Part shown: positions 1-7,053 of the stretch, piece by piece
Numbering within the stretch: position 1 is the first letter of the stretch
Layout of the letters: each line of letters starts with the position of its first letter
DNA from: CAZPYD01 sp964590835
GTDB lineage: Bacteria > Patescibacteriota > Minisyncoccia > JAHISW01 > Tagabacteraceae
Assembly (NCBI GenBank): GCA_964590835.1
Contig: CAZPYD010000012.1
Coordinates: 1 to 22,048 of the forward strand
Reading direction: 5' to 3'
Length of the DNA stretch: 22,048 nucleotides
Translations under genes and position numbers: made by a program
The notes under the pieces: model-generated
Told to the model about the DNA's origin: nothing
Databases searched by the model: none
Seen by the model: only the letters and a program-made list of their open reading frames with translations

Positions 1-1
1 G

Positions 2-937
2 AGTGTTGTTTTGAGACGACTTGATGAGCTGGCAGACCATACTAAGAGCGACATAGATGACGAAATAATTAAAATAATCAAAGGTGTTCGCCCGCGATTT
101 TATTCTTTCCTGGCGTTTTACTTGGCTGTTCAGTATTTAGCAATAAACGAATTTTTATCCAAAGTTATAAATGTAATTTTAATTATTTGGTTTACTTACC
201 AGGTTTTGGACGCTTTGCAAATCCTAATAGATTACATTGCGCGCAAAAAATCAGTAGAAGAAGACAATCAATTTAAAACAGCTATTAGTGTTGCTAGCTT
301 GTTTATAAAAATCGGCTTGTGGACAATCGCTTTAATGCTAATACTCTCAAATCTTGGCATAAATATTACTTCTTTAATAGCAGGTTTGGGTATTGGTGGT
401 ATCGCCATAGCCATGGCAATAAAAAATATTTTAAGCGATCTTTTTGCTTCGTTTGCTATCTTTTTTGATAAGCCATTTTTGGTTGGTGATTATATCGCTA
501 TGGGCGAGACCAAAGGAACTGTTGAAAAGATTGGGATTAAAACCACGCGCATCAGAGCGCCACAAGGTGAACAAATAGTAGTATCAAACAACGATCTCAC
601 TGCCGGCAAAATTCAAAATTTCAAAAAGCTGGAAGAAAGGCGAGTAGTATTTAATATTGGAGTTGTTTACGAGACCTCAACAGAAAAACTCAAAAAAGTC
701 CCGGAAATGATTGAACAAATAATAAAACCTATTGCAGCTGCAGCTTTTGTTAGAACTTATTTTACTACTTTTGGTGATTCGGCTCTTATTTTTGAAGTAG
801 TATACAATGTAGAGACACCAGAATATGAAGATTATTTAAAAATCAATCAAGAAATAAACTTTAAAATAAAAGAAGTTTTTGAAAAAGAGGGGATTGAGAT
901 GGCTTATCCCACACAAATGATCCATATTAAAAAATAA
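2..937 (+). CDS. MscS-family mechanosensitive ion channel (5' partial)
   Basis: Small-conductance mechanosensitive channel of the inner membrane, which releases solutes on osmotic downshock. The frame is open to the window edge with no convincing start. A TTG at 11 is possible, but the true start is probably upstream, so I treat the gene as 5' partial. Hydrophobic segments lie at about residues 30-60 and 90-120 (counted from the TTG). They are followed by the glycine- and alanine-rich pore helix (GLGIGGIAIAMAIKN) and the beta domain with FDKPFLVGDYI and GTVEKIGIKTTRIR, the standard MscS core order. The C-terminal alpha/beta part (VVFNIGVVYET to the end) is also typical. A small membrane-protein gene follows after 30 bases. 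Family assignment is confident; ion selectivity cannot be judged. Confidence 0.9.
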   Translation, partial: SVVLRRLDELADHTKSDIDDEIIKIIKGVRPRFYSFLAFYLAVQYLAINEFLSKVINVILIIWFTYQVLDALQILIDYIARKKSVEEDNQFKTAISVASLFIKIGLWTIALMLILSNLGINITSLIAGLGIGGIAIAMAIKNILSDLFASFAIFFDKPFLVGDYIAMGETKGTVEKIGIKTTRIRAPQGEQIVVSNNDLTAGKIQNFKKLEERRVVFNIGVVYETSTEKLKKVPEMIEQIIKPIAAAAFVRTYFTTFGDSALIFEVVYNVETPEYEDYLKINQEINFKIKEVFEKEGIEMAYPTQMIHIKK

Positions 938-967
938 AAATTATTATTAATTAATAATCTTAAAACA

Positions 968-1207
968 ATGTTACAAAACAAAATTAATGGAATTTTAGGA
1001 GTTTGGGTTTTTCTTTTGGCGTTTCTGGGTTTCTCTGAGACGATGCATCGATTCTTGTTGGTTTTAACCGGTGTTGCAATAGCTGTTATTGGGCTTGGTG
1101 GAAAATATATTTTTAAATCAACAAAAGAGATTATAAAAGAAACCCAAAAAGCTGAGAAGGAACTAGAGCAAGAAAAACAACCTTTTCAAAATAATCAACA
1201 AAACTAA
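968..1207 (+). CDS. Small two-helix membrane protein, unknown function
   Basis: A 79-residue protein with two predicted membrane helices (about residues 6-23 and 28-47) and a charged, glutamine-rich, helix-forming tail (KETQKAEKELEQEKQ) that could be a short coiled coil. I do not recognise the family. It lies 30 bases after the MscS-type gene and 9 bases before the glycoside-hydrolase-like gene, all on one strand, so the three probably share a transcript and an envelope-related role. There is no Shine-Dalgarno sequence before the ATG, as for the neighbouring core genes. The call as a real gene rests on context, the clean membrane topology and the tight spacing. Confidence 0.65.
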   Translation: MLQNKINGILGVWVFLLAFLGFSETMHRFLLVLTGVAIAVIGLGGKYIFKSTKEIIKETQKAEKELEQEKQPFQNNQQN

Positions 1208-1216
1208 TAACAAATT

Positions 1217-2386
1217 ATGTCAAAACGTTTCTTAATTCCCATAGGTATTTTATGCTCCGGCGCTCTAATATACGGCGGTTTCTTTTTTACGCGCTTAAAC
1301 TCTGTTTATTCCCCAGAGTCCTTAGAATATTTACCTGAAAATGAAACAAATACAGCATCTGTTGGCGAGATCGCAGAGCTTCCACCACCACCAAAACACA
1401 TAGAAACACCGGAGGCGGTAAAGGCTATATATATGACTAGCTGGGTGGCTGGGACTGGATATTGGCGCGAAGACTTAGTCGAACTAATAGAAAAAACAGA
1501 GTTAAACTCTATTGTAATAGATGTAAAGGATTATACTGGTAGGATTTCTTTTGAGGTGACAGACCCTGTTTTAAAAGAAATTGGCGCACAAGAAATTCGC
1601 ATACCTGATATACGAGAATTTATAGAATATTTACATAGTAAAAATATTTATGTTATCGCCAGGATTAGTGTTTTCCAAGACCCTTATATGGTTAAACAAA
1701 GGCCAGACCTGGCTGTTAAGCGTGGTGATGGAAAGGTATGGAAAGATTATAAAGGTATTACTTGGCTGGACCCCACATCAACTGAAGCTTGGGAGTATAT
1801 TGTACGAATTGCCAAGGAGACAGAAAGTGTTGGTTTTGATGAATTAAATTTTGATTATATTCGCTTCCCGTCGGATGGAAATATGAAGGACATTGTTTTT
1901 GATTACTGGGATCAAGATATACCTAAGGCAGAAGCGTTGCGAGAGTTTTTTGTTTATCTTTCTACAGAACTGAAAGATATTGGTGTGCCTATTTCTGCTG
2001 ATTTATTTGGTATGGTGACCACAAATAGCGACGATTTAAATATTGGCCAAATTTTGGAATATGCTGCGCCATATTTTGATTATATAGCACCAATGGTATA
2101 CCCGTCTCATTATCCAAGGACTTTTCTGGGCTATCACAACCCATCGCTTTATCCTTACGAAGTTATAAAATACACCATGGAAAAAGGAGTGCAAAAGATG
2201 GTTAACGCCAGCACCACACCTCTCAAGCTACGACCCTGGTTGCAAGATTTTGACCTAGGCGCCACTTACACAGCTGAAATGGTCCGCGAACAAATCCAAG
2301 CCACATATGACGCTGGATTAACGTCTTGGATGCTCTGGGATCCGTCAAATAGATACACACGCGACGCACTGTTGCCAGCAAAATAA
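1217..2386 (+). CDS. Membrane-anchored putative glycoside hydrolase (DUF4015-like)
   Basis: A 389-residue protein with an N-terminal hydrophobic segment (residues about 5-26) that acts as signal anchor, then a proline-rich linker (ELPPPPKH), then a TIM-barrel-like catalytic region. Recognisable pieces are AIYMTSWVAG at the start of the barrel, IVIDVKDYTG, and FDYIRFP at residues 212-218. The Asp at 213 in the last motif is the likely functional acid in this glycoside-hydrolase-like family. The end of the barrel (SWMLWDPSNRYT) is also typical. Substrate is unknown; an extracytoplasmic polysaccharide or peptidoglycan role is an inference. Only 9 bases separate it from the preceding gene and it has no Shine-Dalgarno sequence. 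A weak AT-rich hairpin (2381-2401) overlaps its stop codon. Confidence 0.82.
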   Translation: MSKRFLIPIGILCSGALIYGGFFFTRLNSVYSPESLEYLPENETNTASVGEIAELPPPPKHIETPEAVKAIYMTSWVAGTGYWREDLVELIEKTELNSIVIDVKDYTGRISFEVTDPVLKEIGAQEIRIPDIREFIEYLHSKNIYVIARISVFQDPYMVKQRPDLAVKRGDGKVWKDYKGITWLDPTSTEAWEYIVRIAKETESVGFDELNFDYIRFPSDGNMKDIVFDYWDQDIPKAEALREFFVYLSTELKDIGVPISADLFGMVTTNSDDLNIGQILEYAAPYFDYIAPMVYPSHYPRTFLGYHNPSLYPYEVIKYTMEKGVQKMVNASTTPLKLRPWLQDFDLGATYTAEMVREQIQATYDAGLTSWMLWDPSNRYTRDALLPAK

Positions 2387-2427
2387 CCAACTTTGTTATT
2401 TTTCTTAAAAAATTTATCACACATTCT

Positions 2428-2445
2428 ATGCTATAGCATGCTATA
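2428..2445. repeat. Overlapping short palindromes
   Basis: Two perfect palindromes overlap here: ATGCTATAGCAT (2428-2439) and TATAGCATGCTATA (2432-2445). They lie between two converging genes and could be a protein-binding site or part of a structured 3' end. No function can be assigned. Confidence 0.4.
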
Positions 2446-2473
2446 TGTATATATAATAAATCAGAAATTAAAA

Positions 2474-2505
2474 TGTATAAAATCTGCGGTCGCAGATTTT
2501 ATACA
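2474..2505. repeat. Perfect 15-bp inverted repeat
   Basis: The arms 2474-2488 and 2491-2505 are perfectly complementary and separated by only two bases (GT), giving a near-continuous 32-base palindrome with core CTGCGGTCGCAG. No T-run follows directly on either strand, so it is not a standard intrinsic terminator. It sits in the convergent gap between the hydrolase gene and the minus-strand operon. It may be a palindromic element or an RNA-stabilising hairpin. Confidence 0.6.
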
Positions 2506-2529
2506 AAATATTATTTAATAAAACAAATA

Positions 2530-2568
2530 AAAAGCAGGGGACGTACCCCTGCTTTTGGTTTTGTTTTT
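2530..2568. terminator. Bidirectional intrinsic terminator
   Basis: Stem AAAAGCAGGGG (2530-2540), loop ACGTA, stem CCCCTGCTTTT (2546-2556), followed on + by GGTTTTGTTTTT. The A-rich left flank gives a T-rich tail on the minus strand as well. It fits between the + hydrolase gene and the - operon that converge on it. Confidence 0.8.
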
Positions 2569-2607
2569 ATCAAATATTGGTCCGGGAGAAATTGCAGCTA
2601 CTGTTAT

Positions 2608-3063
2608 TTAGTCAACTTTGCTTTTTGGGATGTATTTGATTTGCCAACATCCCTTTCTCCAAGTCTTTGTTTTTTCAAAACCAAGATGACCTTGCGAAAT
2701 TGCTTCTTTAACAAAAGTATTTACAGTTTTCTCAATCAACTCACGCTCGGTTTTTATCCCGAGAGATTTCATTATCGAGACTATTTCATCTATCGGCTCA
2801 AGAACAGAAAAGATAACTCCTTTAAAAAACTTTTTGGGAACAAAGCTATTATTTTTGACAAAATCACAAAAAAGTTTTTCTGCTTCTTCGTTTTTATTCT
2901 CAAAAATTTTTACTCCTTCTCCTTCGAGCAAAAGCACCAAATCTTTATTTAAGAAATTACCTTTTTTTATTTTTCCAGGCACATTTCCTACGTCCTCTAC
3001 AAGCGCAACATTATTGCCAGGCATCCATACTATAATCAAAATTCTTTCTTCAGTTTTTCTCAT
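2608..3063 (-). CDS. Hypothetical protein, third gene of a small operon
   Basis: A 151-residue soluble-looking alpha/beta protein starting MRKTEERILIIVWMPG. A 185-residue version starting at 3165 is possible, but I prefer the ATG at 3061-3063. It lies two bases after the stop of the preceding 58-codon gene, and the extension would only read that gene's DNA in another frame. A weak AAGGAAA stands upstream of this ATG. I do not recognise the fold. The C-terminal half is rich in Lys and Glu and helical (ELIEKTVNTFVKEAI). It ends at the bidirectional terminator at 2530-2568. Its two upstream partners are tiny membrane proteins, so a membrane-associated role is possible but not shown. Confidence 0.7.
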   Translation of the reverse strand: MRKTEERILIIVWMPGNNVALVEDVGNVPGKIKKGNFLNKDLVLLLEGEGVKIFENKNEEAEKLFCDFVKNNSFVPKKFFKGVIFSVLEPIDEIVSIMKSLGIKTERELIEKTVNTFVKEAISQGHLGFEKTKTWRKGCWQIKYIPKSKVD

Positions 3064-3065
3064 TG

Positions 3066-3242
3066 CTATTTCCTTACCCAACCACAAAGAGGGGCAAACG
3101 AAAAATAAATCAAACCCAAAGTGGGGAGTATGAAGCATACAAAAACAAATTCGTCTAAACGCCAACCTTGCAATACAGAAGACTGGTTAATCGGCCTTTC
3201 AATGTGAATATTTTCACCAAAAACTAATTCTTTTTTTTTCAT
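3066..3242 (-). CDS. Small one-helix membrane protein, 58 aa
   Basis: A 58-residue ORF starting MKKKELVFGENIHIE and ending PLCGWVRK, found by reading the minus strand between its two operon partners. A Shine-Dalgarno AAGGAAG overlaps the stop codon of the upstream 59-codon gene and stands about seven bases before the ATG at 3242. The protein has a polar N-terminal half and one hydrophobic segment (about residues 32-52). The segment GLIYFSFAPLC resembles GLIFYPIMALC in the neighbouring 59-aa protein, and both follow a polar stretch of about 30 residues, so the two may be distant paralogues. Function is unknown. Confidence 0.65.
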   Translation of the reverse strand: MKKKELVFGENIHIERPINQSSVLQGWRLDEFVFVCFILPTLGLIYFSFAPLCGWVRK

Positions 3243-3253
3243 TTTAAACTTCC

Positions 3254-3433
3254 TTAAGAAATTTTAATACAGCACAGTGCCATTATTGGATAAAAAATCA
3301 GTCCAAAAGTAAAAATCCAAATAAAAATATATATCCAGACTCCCAAATAAGGACTTTCAAAATCTTCAGCTCTCGGGGCTGTATATATCGACTGTGTACT
3401 TCTAATAAATCTCTTCTTATCAAAACTTAACAT
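3254..3433 (-). CDS. Small one-helix membrane protein, 59 aa
   Basis: A 59-residue protein starting MLSFDKKRF, with a polar N-terminal half (about 1-30) and one strong hydrophobic segment (about 31-55, YIFIWIFTFGLIFYPIM), ending in two cysteines and KIS. I chose the ATG at 3433 over a longer frame from 3562 because a very strong AGGAGGAGG Shine-Dalgarno lies just before it and the longer frame runs into the promoter region. It is the first gene of a three-gene minus-strand operon with spacings of 11 and 2 bases. No family is recognised. Confidence 0.7.
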   Translation of the reverse strand: MLSFDKKRFIRSTQSIYTAPRAEDFESPYLGVWIYIFIWIFTFGLIFYPIMALCCIKIS

Positions 3434-3479
3434 TTTTCCTCCTCCTCGGGTTATTTCAAAGAATCTTACTCTAATTATT

Positions 3480-3508
3480 AAATACCATAATAAATCTAAT
3501 TTGTAAAC
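3480..3508 (-). promoter_or_regulatory. Possible promoter of the small minus-strand operon
   Basis: On the minus strand, TTTACA (3503-3508) and TATTTT (3480-3485) are separated by 17 bases, with TGG before the second box as an extended -10. The boxes are imperfect. The site lies about 50 bases upstream of the ATG at 3433 and back to back with the gap promoter. Confidence 0.4.
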
Positions 3509-3533
3509 GCTTTTTAGAAAGTGTGTATTTTTG

Positions 3534-3541
3534 GTATAATA
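3534..3541 (+). promoter_or_regulatory. Extended -10 promoter of gap
   Basis: TATAAT at 3536-3541 is preceded by TGG, a good extended -10 element; there is only a weak -35 (TTTTAG). The ATG of gap is 41 bases further on, and the leader has no Shine-Dalgarno sequence. Confidence 0.6.
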
Positions 3542-3581
3542 AAATAAATTACTTATTATCAATTACTAATTACTTATTATC

Positions 3582-4570
3582 ATGCGAATAGCAATAAACG
3601 GTTTGGGGAGAATTGGAAGAATTTTTCTTCGCCAAGCCCTAAAAGTGGAAGATTTCGAAATAGTCGCTATAAATGATTTGGCAGACAAAGATACTTTGCT
3701 TTATTTATTAAGTCACGATACAGTGTATGGCCGATTTGATTACAACAAAGATGTAGTGGAGGCTATTAGTTTTTCTCAAGAAAAAGACCCAGCCAGTTTG
3801 CCATGGGGTGATTTGGGAATAGATGTGGTAGTAGAGGCCACCGGTGTTTTTGCTACTAATGAAAAAGCCAAGGCTCACCTCGATGCCGGTGCAAAAAGAG
3901 TAGTTATCACAGCCCCAGCCAAAGATGCTCCAGAGGCAGAACAAACCCCAACTTTTACTCCAAATGTGGGGGTAGATTTGCGGCCCAAGGACAAATTACC
4001 TCAAACGCTTCTTGTACAACCAATGCAATAACACCTGTAATGGCAGTAATGATGGACAACCCGGGAGTAAAAAAAGCGATTTTAAACACAATACATGGGT
4101 ATACATCTACACAGGGTTTAGTAGATAGGCCAAATAAAAAAGATTTAAGAAAAGGGCGAGCAGCAGCCATGAATATAGTGCCATCTAGCACTGGATCTGC
4201 TATTGCCACATCAAAAGCTATACCGGAAATAGGGGAGAGATTCGATGGTATTGCCATGCGAGTGCCAGTAATAGCCGGCTCTGTGATAGATTTTACTTTT
4301 GTTACAGAAAAAGAAACATCTGTTGAAGAAATAAATACTATTTTAAGAGAGGCTGCAGATAAGCCAGAATGGCAAGGAATATTAAAAGTCAGCGATGAGC
4401 CACTAGTTTCTTCCGATATTTTGGGTGACCCCCATGGATCCATCGTAGACCCGGACTTTACACGAGTAATAGACGGCGATTTGGTAAAAATCGTTGCTTG
4501 GTATGATAATGAGTGGGGATATGGGGCGATGCTTGTTAAACACATAGAACAGTTAAAAACATATTTATAA
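3582..4570 (+). pseudogene. gap: Glyceraldehyde-3-phosphate dehydrogenase, interrupted by a one-base frameshift
   Basis: Glycolytic GAPDH: NAD-dependent oxidation and phosphorylation of glyceraldehyde 3-phosphate. The first part (3582 to about 3995) has the Rossmann motif INGLGRIGR and continues through VVVEATGVF and KRVVITAPAKD. At 3993-3997 the sequence reads GACAAATTACC. One extra A would keep the frame and give DKITSNASCTTN with the catalytic Cys (TGT at 4013-4015). As written, the frame ends at 4031 and the catalytic half continues one frame back. The second half has TIHGYTSTQ, PSSTGSA, RVPVIAGS and WYDNEWGYG, all intact. Repaired, the protein would be 329 residues, the normal size. The intact second half suggests a sequencing or assembly error in an A-run or a very recent mutation. 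rpiB follows after 9 bases. Confidence 0.9.
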
Positions 4571-4579
4571 TTTAAAACT

Positions 4580-5041
4580 ATGAAAATTTTTATTGCTTCC
4601 GATCACGCTGGGTATTATTTAAAAGAAGAGCTAAAGCATTATTTGGCCGAAATGGGCTACGAAATAAAAGACTTTGGCAATGATAAACCCGACGAAAAAG
4701 ATGACTATCCAGATTTTATAAAACCACTAGCCGAAGAACTAACCAGCCTCGCCGAGTCTAGTGAAAACACATTGGGAATAGTTTTGGGTGGCTCTGGGCA
4801 AGGGGAGGCCATATGCGCTAATAGATATCCTGGTATACGAGCTGTGGTGTATTATGGCAGCCAGGAAGAAATAATAAAATTATCACGAGAGCACAATAAT
4901 GCCAATGTTTTATCTTTAGGAGCGAGATTTGTTGAAACAGAAGAGGCCAAAAAAGCAGTGGCCCTTTGGCTTGAAACCATGTTTGACTCAAGCGGCGAAA
5001 ACGAACGCCACCAACGAAGAATAAATAAGATAGATAAATAA
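4580..5041 (+). CDS. rpiB: Ribose-5-phosphate isomerase B
   Basis: Interconverts ribulose 5-phosphate and ribose 5-phosphate in the non-oxidative pentose phosphate pathway (RpiB/LacA/LacB family). The 153 residues include SDHAGYYLK (residues 7-15), GIVLGGSGQGE (66-76), ANRYPGIRA (80-88), REHNNANVL (103-111) and RHQRRI near the end. The catalytic Cys of E. coli RpiB is replaced by Ser (GGSG), and Glu76 follows in GSGQGE. This is the mycobacterial arrangement, in which that Glu is thought to be the base. It lies 9 bases after gap, so the two are probably co-transcribed; there is no Shine-Dalgarno sequence. A strong terminator follows at once. Confidence 0.93.
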   Translation: MKIFIASDHAGYYLKEELKHYLAEMGYEIKDFGNDKPDEKDDYPDFIKPLAEELTSLAESSENTLGIVLGGSGQGEAICANRYPGIRAVVYYGSQEEIIKLSREHNNANVLSLGARFVETEEAKKAVALWLETMFDSSGENERHQRRINKIDK

Positions 5042-5073
5042 AAAAAAGCGGACATTAATATGTCCGCTTTTTT
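5042..5073. terminator. Bidirectional intrinsic terminator after rpiB
   Basis: Stem GCGGACA (5048-5054) with TGTCCGC (5061-5067), extended outward by A6/T6 pairs and ending in a T-run on both strands. It ends the gap-rpiB transcript and also the minus-strand 76-aa gene that converges on it. Confidence 0.88.
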
Positions 5074-5094
5074 GCTTTATGAAAAGCTTGATTT

Positions 5095-5325
5095 TTATGG
5101 TCCCCAGCGGGATTTGGTTTTTCTTTTGTTTTGAGATTTTACTTGCGCGCAAGTATCATCCCAATGCTTAAAACCATTAACCCAGCCTGCAAGAGATTGG
5201 GAAGATTTGGCAATGTGTTGAATCTCAAAGCTGGTCAAACGACTATCTTTGTTTTTCAGCCGAAAATAATTTTCATGGTCTTTTATATCTAGGATTGCCG
5301 GCTTAACTGCTAGTATTTTTTTCAT
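5095..5325 (-). CDS. Small hypothetical protein, 76 aa
   Basis: A 76-residue basic protein, MKKILAVKPAILDIKD at the start and NKRKTKSRWGP at the end, with a helical middle (SFEIQHIAKSSQSLAGWV). I do not recognise it; the charge would allow nucleic-acid binding, but no motif shows this. A good sigma-70 promoter (5374-5401), a purine-rich GGGAGGGGAG Shine-Dalgarno before the ATG and a terminator shared with rpiB make it a complete single-gene unit, which is the main argument that it is real. Confidence 0.72.
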   Translation of the reverse strand: MKKILAVKPAILDIKDHENYFRLKNKDSRLTSFEIQHIAKSSQSLAGWVNGFKHWDDTCAQVKSQNKRKTKSRWGP

Positions 5326-5373
5326 TTTTTCTCCCCTCCCTTTTTCAGGATTCTTTATTTTAATTCTTTTTAT

Positions 5374-5401
5374 ATTGTATCATAAAATAAACATTTGTCA
5401 A
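5374..5401 (-). promoter_or_regulatory. Sigma-70 promoter of the 76-aa gene
   Basis: On the minus strand, perfect TTGACA (5396-5401), a 16-base spacer and TACAAT (5374-5379), with TGA just before the -10 as an extended element. It lies about 50 bases upstream of the ATG at 5325. Confidence 0.8.
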
Positions 5402-5511
5402 GACTATGGTGTAAATTTGATAGTGATCTTTTATCAATTCAACTGTTTAAGAATTTTAAGAATAAATTAAACTACTACCCAAGTCCAACATAAATTGATA
5501 ATATAAAAGTA

Positions 5512-6936
5512 ATGAAATATATTCCTACAATTGGATTAGAAATACATGCAGAACTGAAGACGCAGACAAAAATGTTCTGCAATTCCAAAAATAATCCAAA
5601 CGAAAAACTACCAAACGTAAATGTTTGTCCTGTTTGCATGGGTCACCCAGGGACTTTGCCTGTAATAAATAAAGAAGCTGTAAAACATGTCCTACGAGCA
5701 GGCTTGGCTATAAACGGAAAACTAGCCGACTATACCCAGTGGGATCGCAAAAACTATTTTTACCCCGACCTACCAAAAGGGTATCAGATAAGCCAAGACA
5801 AATATCCACTTGTTGAAGGCGGGCAAATTGGGGATGTGCAAATCACCAGAATCCACTTGGAAGAAGACGCTGGTAAGCTTGTCCACAAAAACGATTGCTC
5901 GCTCGCAGACTATAACAGAGCAGGAGCTCCACTTATGGAGCTAGTTACCGAACCATGTATAAGTTCTGCTCAGCAGGCTAAAAAATTTGCTGAAGAGCTA
6001 AGATTGTTACTTCGATACCTTGGTGCATCAGACGCAGACATGGAAAAAGGTCTTATGCGTATAGAGGCAAATATCTCCATTGCGCTGGAAGGAGCCACTG
6101 AGCTTGGTACAAAAGTAGAAATAAAAAACCTCAATTCTTTTAGAGCTGTAGAGGGGGGTATTGAATATGAAATAAAAAGACAAGCCAAAAAGCTGGAAAA
6201 TGGCGAAAAAATAATTCAAGAAACACGTGGGTGGGACGAAAACAAACAAAAAACATTTTCTCAAAGAATAAAAGAAGAATCACACGACTATAGATATTTC
6301 CCGGAACCAGATCTGCCAGCGCTAAAAATAAGTGAAATAGAAGAATTTAAAAATCTGGAATCTACCATTCCAGAACTACCATGGAATAAACGAGAACGCT
6401 TAATAAAAGAATATAGCATAAAAGAAGAGATTGTTAACAATTTTGTAAACGATCGTGATATGGCAAACTTTTTCGAAAAGACTGTTTCAGAAATAAAAGC
6501 CGACATAAAGAATGGCAACGCAGTAGAACTAACAGTAAATTATATTACCTCAGATTTAATCGGTATGATGCGAGACAAAATGCTGACATTTGAAAATTTG
6601 CAAATCACCCCGGAAGACTTTGCCGACCTTATTGCGCTAATAATAGAAGGGAAAATATCCTCGCGTGTAGCCAAAGACGTTCTAAAAGAAATGATAGAAA
6701 CAGGAGCTGAGCCGAACGCGGTTATTCAAGAAAAAGGACTGGAGCAAACCAACGACGAAGAAGCTATTAAGGTAGCTGCCAAACTGGTTATCGAAGCAAA
6801 TCCAAAAGCAGCAGAAGACTACGGCAAAGGCAAAGAAAGTTCTGTCCAATTTTTAGTCGGCATGCTAATGAAAGAAACAAAAGGTAAGGCCAACCCTCAA
6901 AAAGCCAAAGAAATTTTGGTAAAGTTGCTTGGCTAA
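5512..6936 (+). CDS. gatB: Asp-tRNA(Asn)/Glu-tRNA(Gln) amidotransferase subunit B
   Basis: The tRNA-binding and kinase-like subunit of the GatCAB complex, which converts misacylated Glu-tRNA(Gln) or Asp-tRNA(Asn) to the amidated forms. The 474 residues match the family's usual length. Visible landmarks are the N-terminal IGLEIHAELKTQTKMFC, NVCPVCMGHPG with its cysteines, YFYPDLPKGYQISQ, the family signature DYNRAGAPLMEL (from residue 133), EIKNLNS, and HDYRYFPEPDLP. The helical C-terminal tail domain of the GatB/YqeY type ends with GMLMKETKGKANPQ. gatA and gatC are not in this window. There is no Shine-Dalgarno sequence. A strong terminator follows. Confidence 0.96.
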   Translation: MKYIPTIGLEIHAELKTQTKMFCNSKNNPNEKLPNVNVCPVCMGHPGTLPVINKEAVKHVLRAGLAINGKLADYTQWDRKNYFYPDLPKGYQISQDKYPLVEGGQIGDVQITRIHLEEDAGKLVHKNDCSLADYNRAGAPLMELVTEPCISSAQQAKKFAEELRLLLRYLGASDADMEKGLMRIEANISIALEGATELGTKVEIKNLNSFRAVEGGIEYEIKRQAKKLENGEKIIQETRGWDENKQKTFSQRIKEESHDYRYFPEPDLPALKISEIEEFKNLESTIPELPWNKRERLIKEYSIKEEIVNNFVNDRDMANFFEKTVSEIKADIKNGNAVELTVNYITSDLIGMMRDKMLTFENLQITPEDFADLIALIIEGKISSRVAKDVLKEMIETGAEPNAVIQEKGLEQTNDEEAIKVAAKLVIEANPKAAEDYGKGKESSVQFLVGMLMKETKGKANPQKAKEILVKLLG

Positions 6937-6969
6937 AACAAAAAACAAAAGTACACTATATTTTTTTAT

Positions 6970-6999
6970 AAAATCAAGACTGCGGTCTTGATTTTTTTT
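6970..6999 (+). terminator. Intrinsic terminator after gatB
   Basis: Stem AAAATCAAGAC, loop TGCG (a UNCG-type tetraloop closed by C-G), stem GTCTTGATTTT and a T-run to 6999. It lies 33 bases after the gatB stop. Confidence 0.9.
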
Positions 7000-7053
7000 G
7001 ATATAATACGAGTAAGAGAAGGCGGAATGAACTTTGAAAAAGGAAGGTGATCC
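6999..7053 (+). promoter_or_regulatory. Extended -10 promoter and strong ribosome binding site for the 1083-aa gene
   Basis: TATAAT at 7002-7007 is preceded by TGA (extended -10) immediately after the gatB terminator; any -35 would fall inside the terminator stem. Just before the ATG, AAGGAAGGTGATC matches the 16S anti-Shine-Dalgarno over an unusually long stretch. The core genes around it have no such site. Confidence 0.65.

Noticed and set aside
943..958. AT-only palindrome ATTATTAATTAATAAT after the MscS-type gene as a terminator
   Set aside because: It has no G-C pairs and no T-run, and the downstream gene is probably co-transcribed; it is likely chance in AT-rich DNA.
2473..2952. Plus-strand reading frame of 159 codons
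   Set aside because: It starts inside the 15-bp inverted repeat, crosses the terminator and is antisense to the 151-aa gene, which has the better context.
3990..4000. Programmed -1 frameshift in gap
   Set aside because: The site C-AAA-TTA is not a canonical slippery heptamer, no clear downstream hairpin was noticed, and GAPDH is not known to use frameshifting.
3955..4545. Long minus-strand reading frame (196 codons) opposite gap
   Set aside because: It lies fully antisense to the conserved second half of GAPDH, has no ribosome binding site and reads as low-complexity Ser, Thr and Ile.
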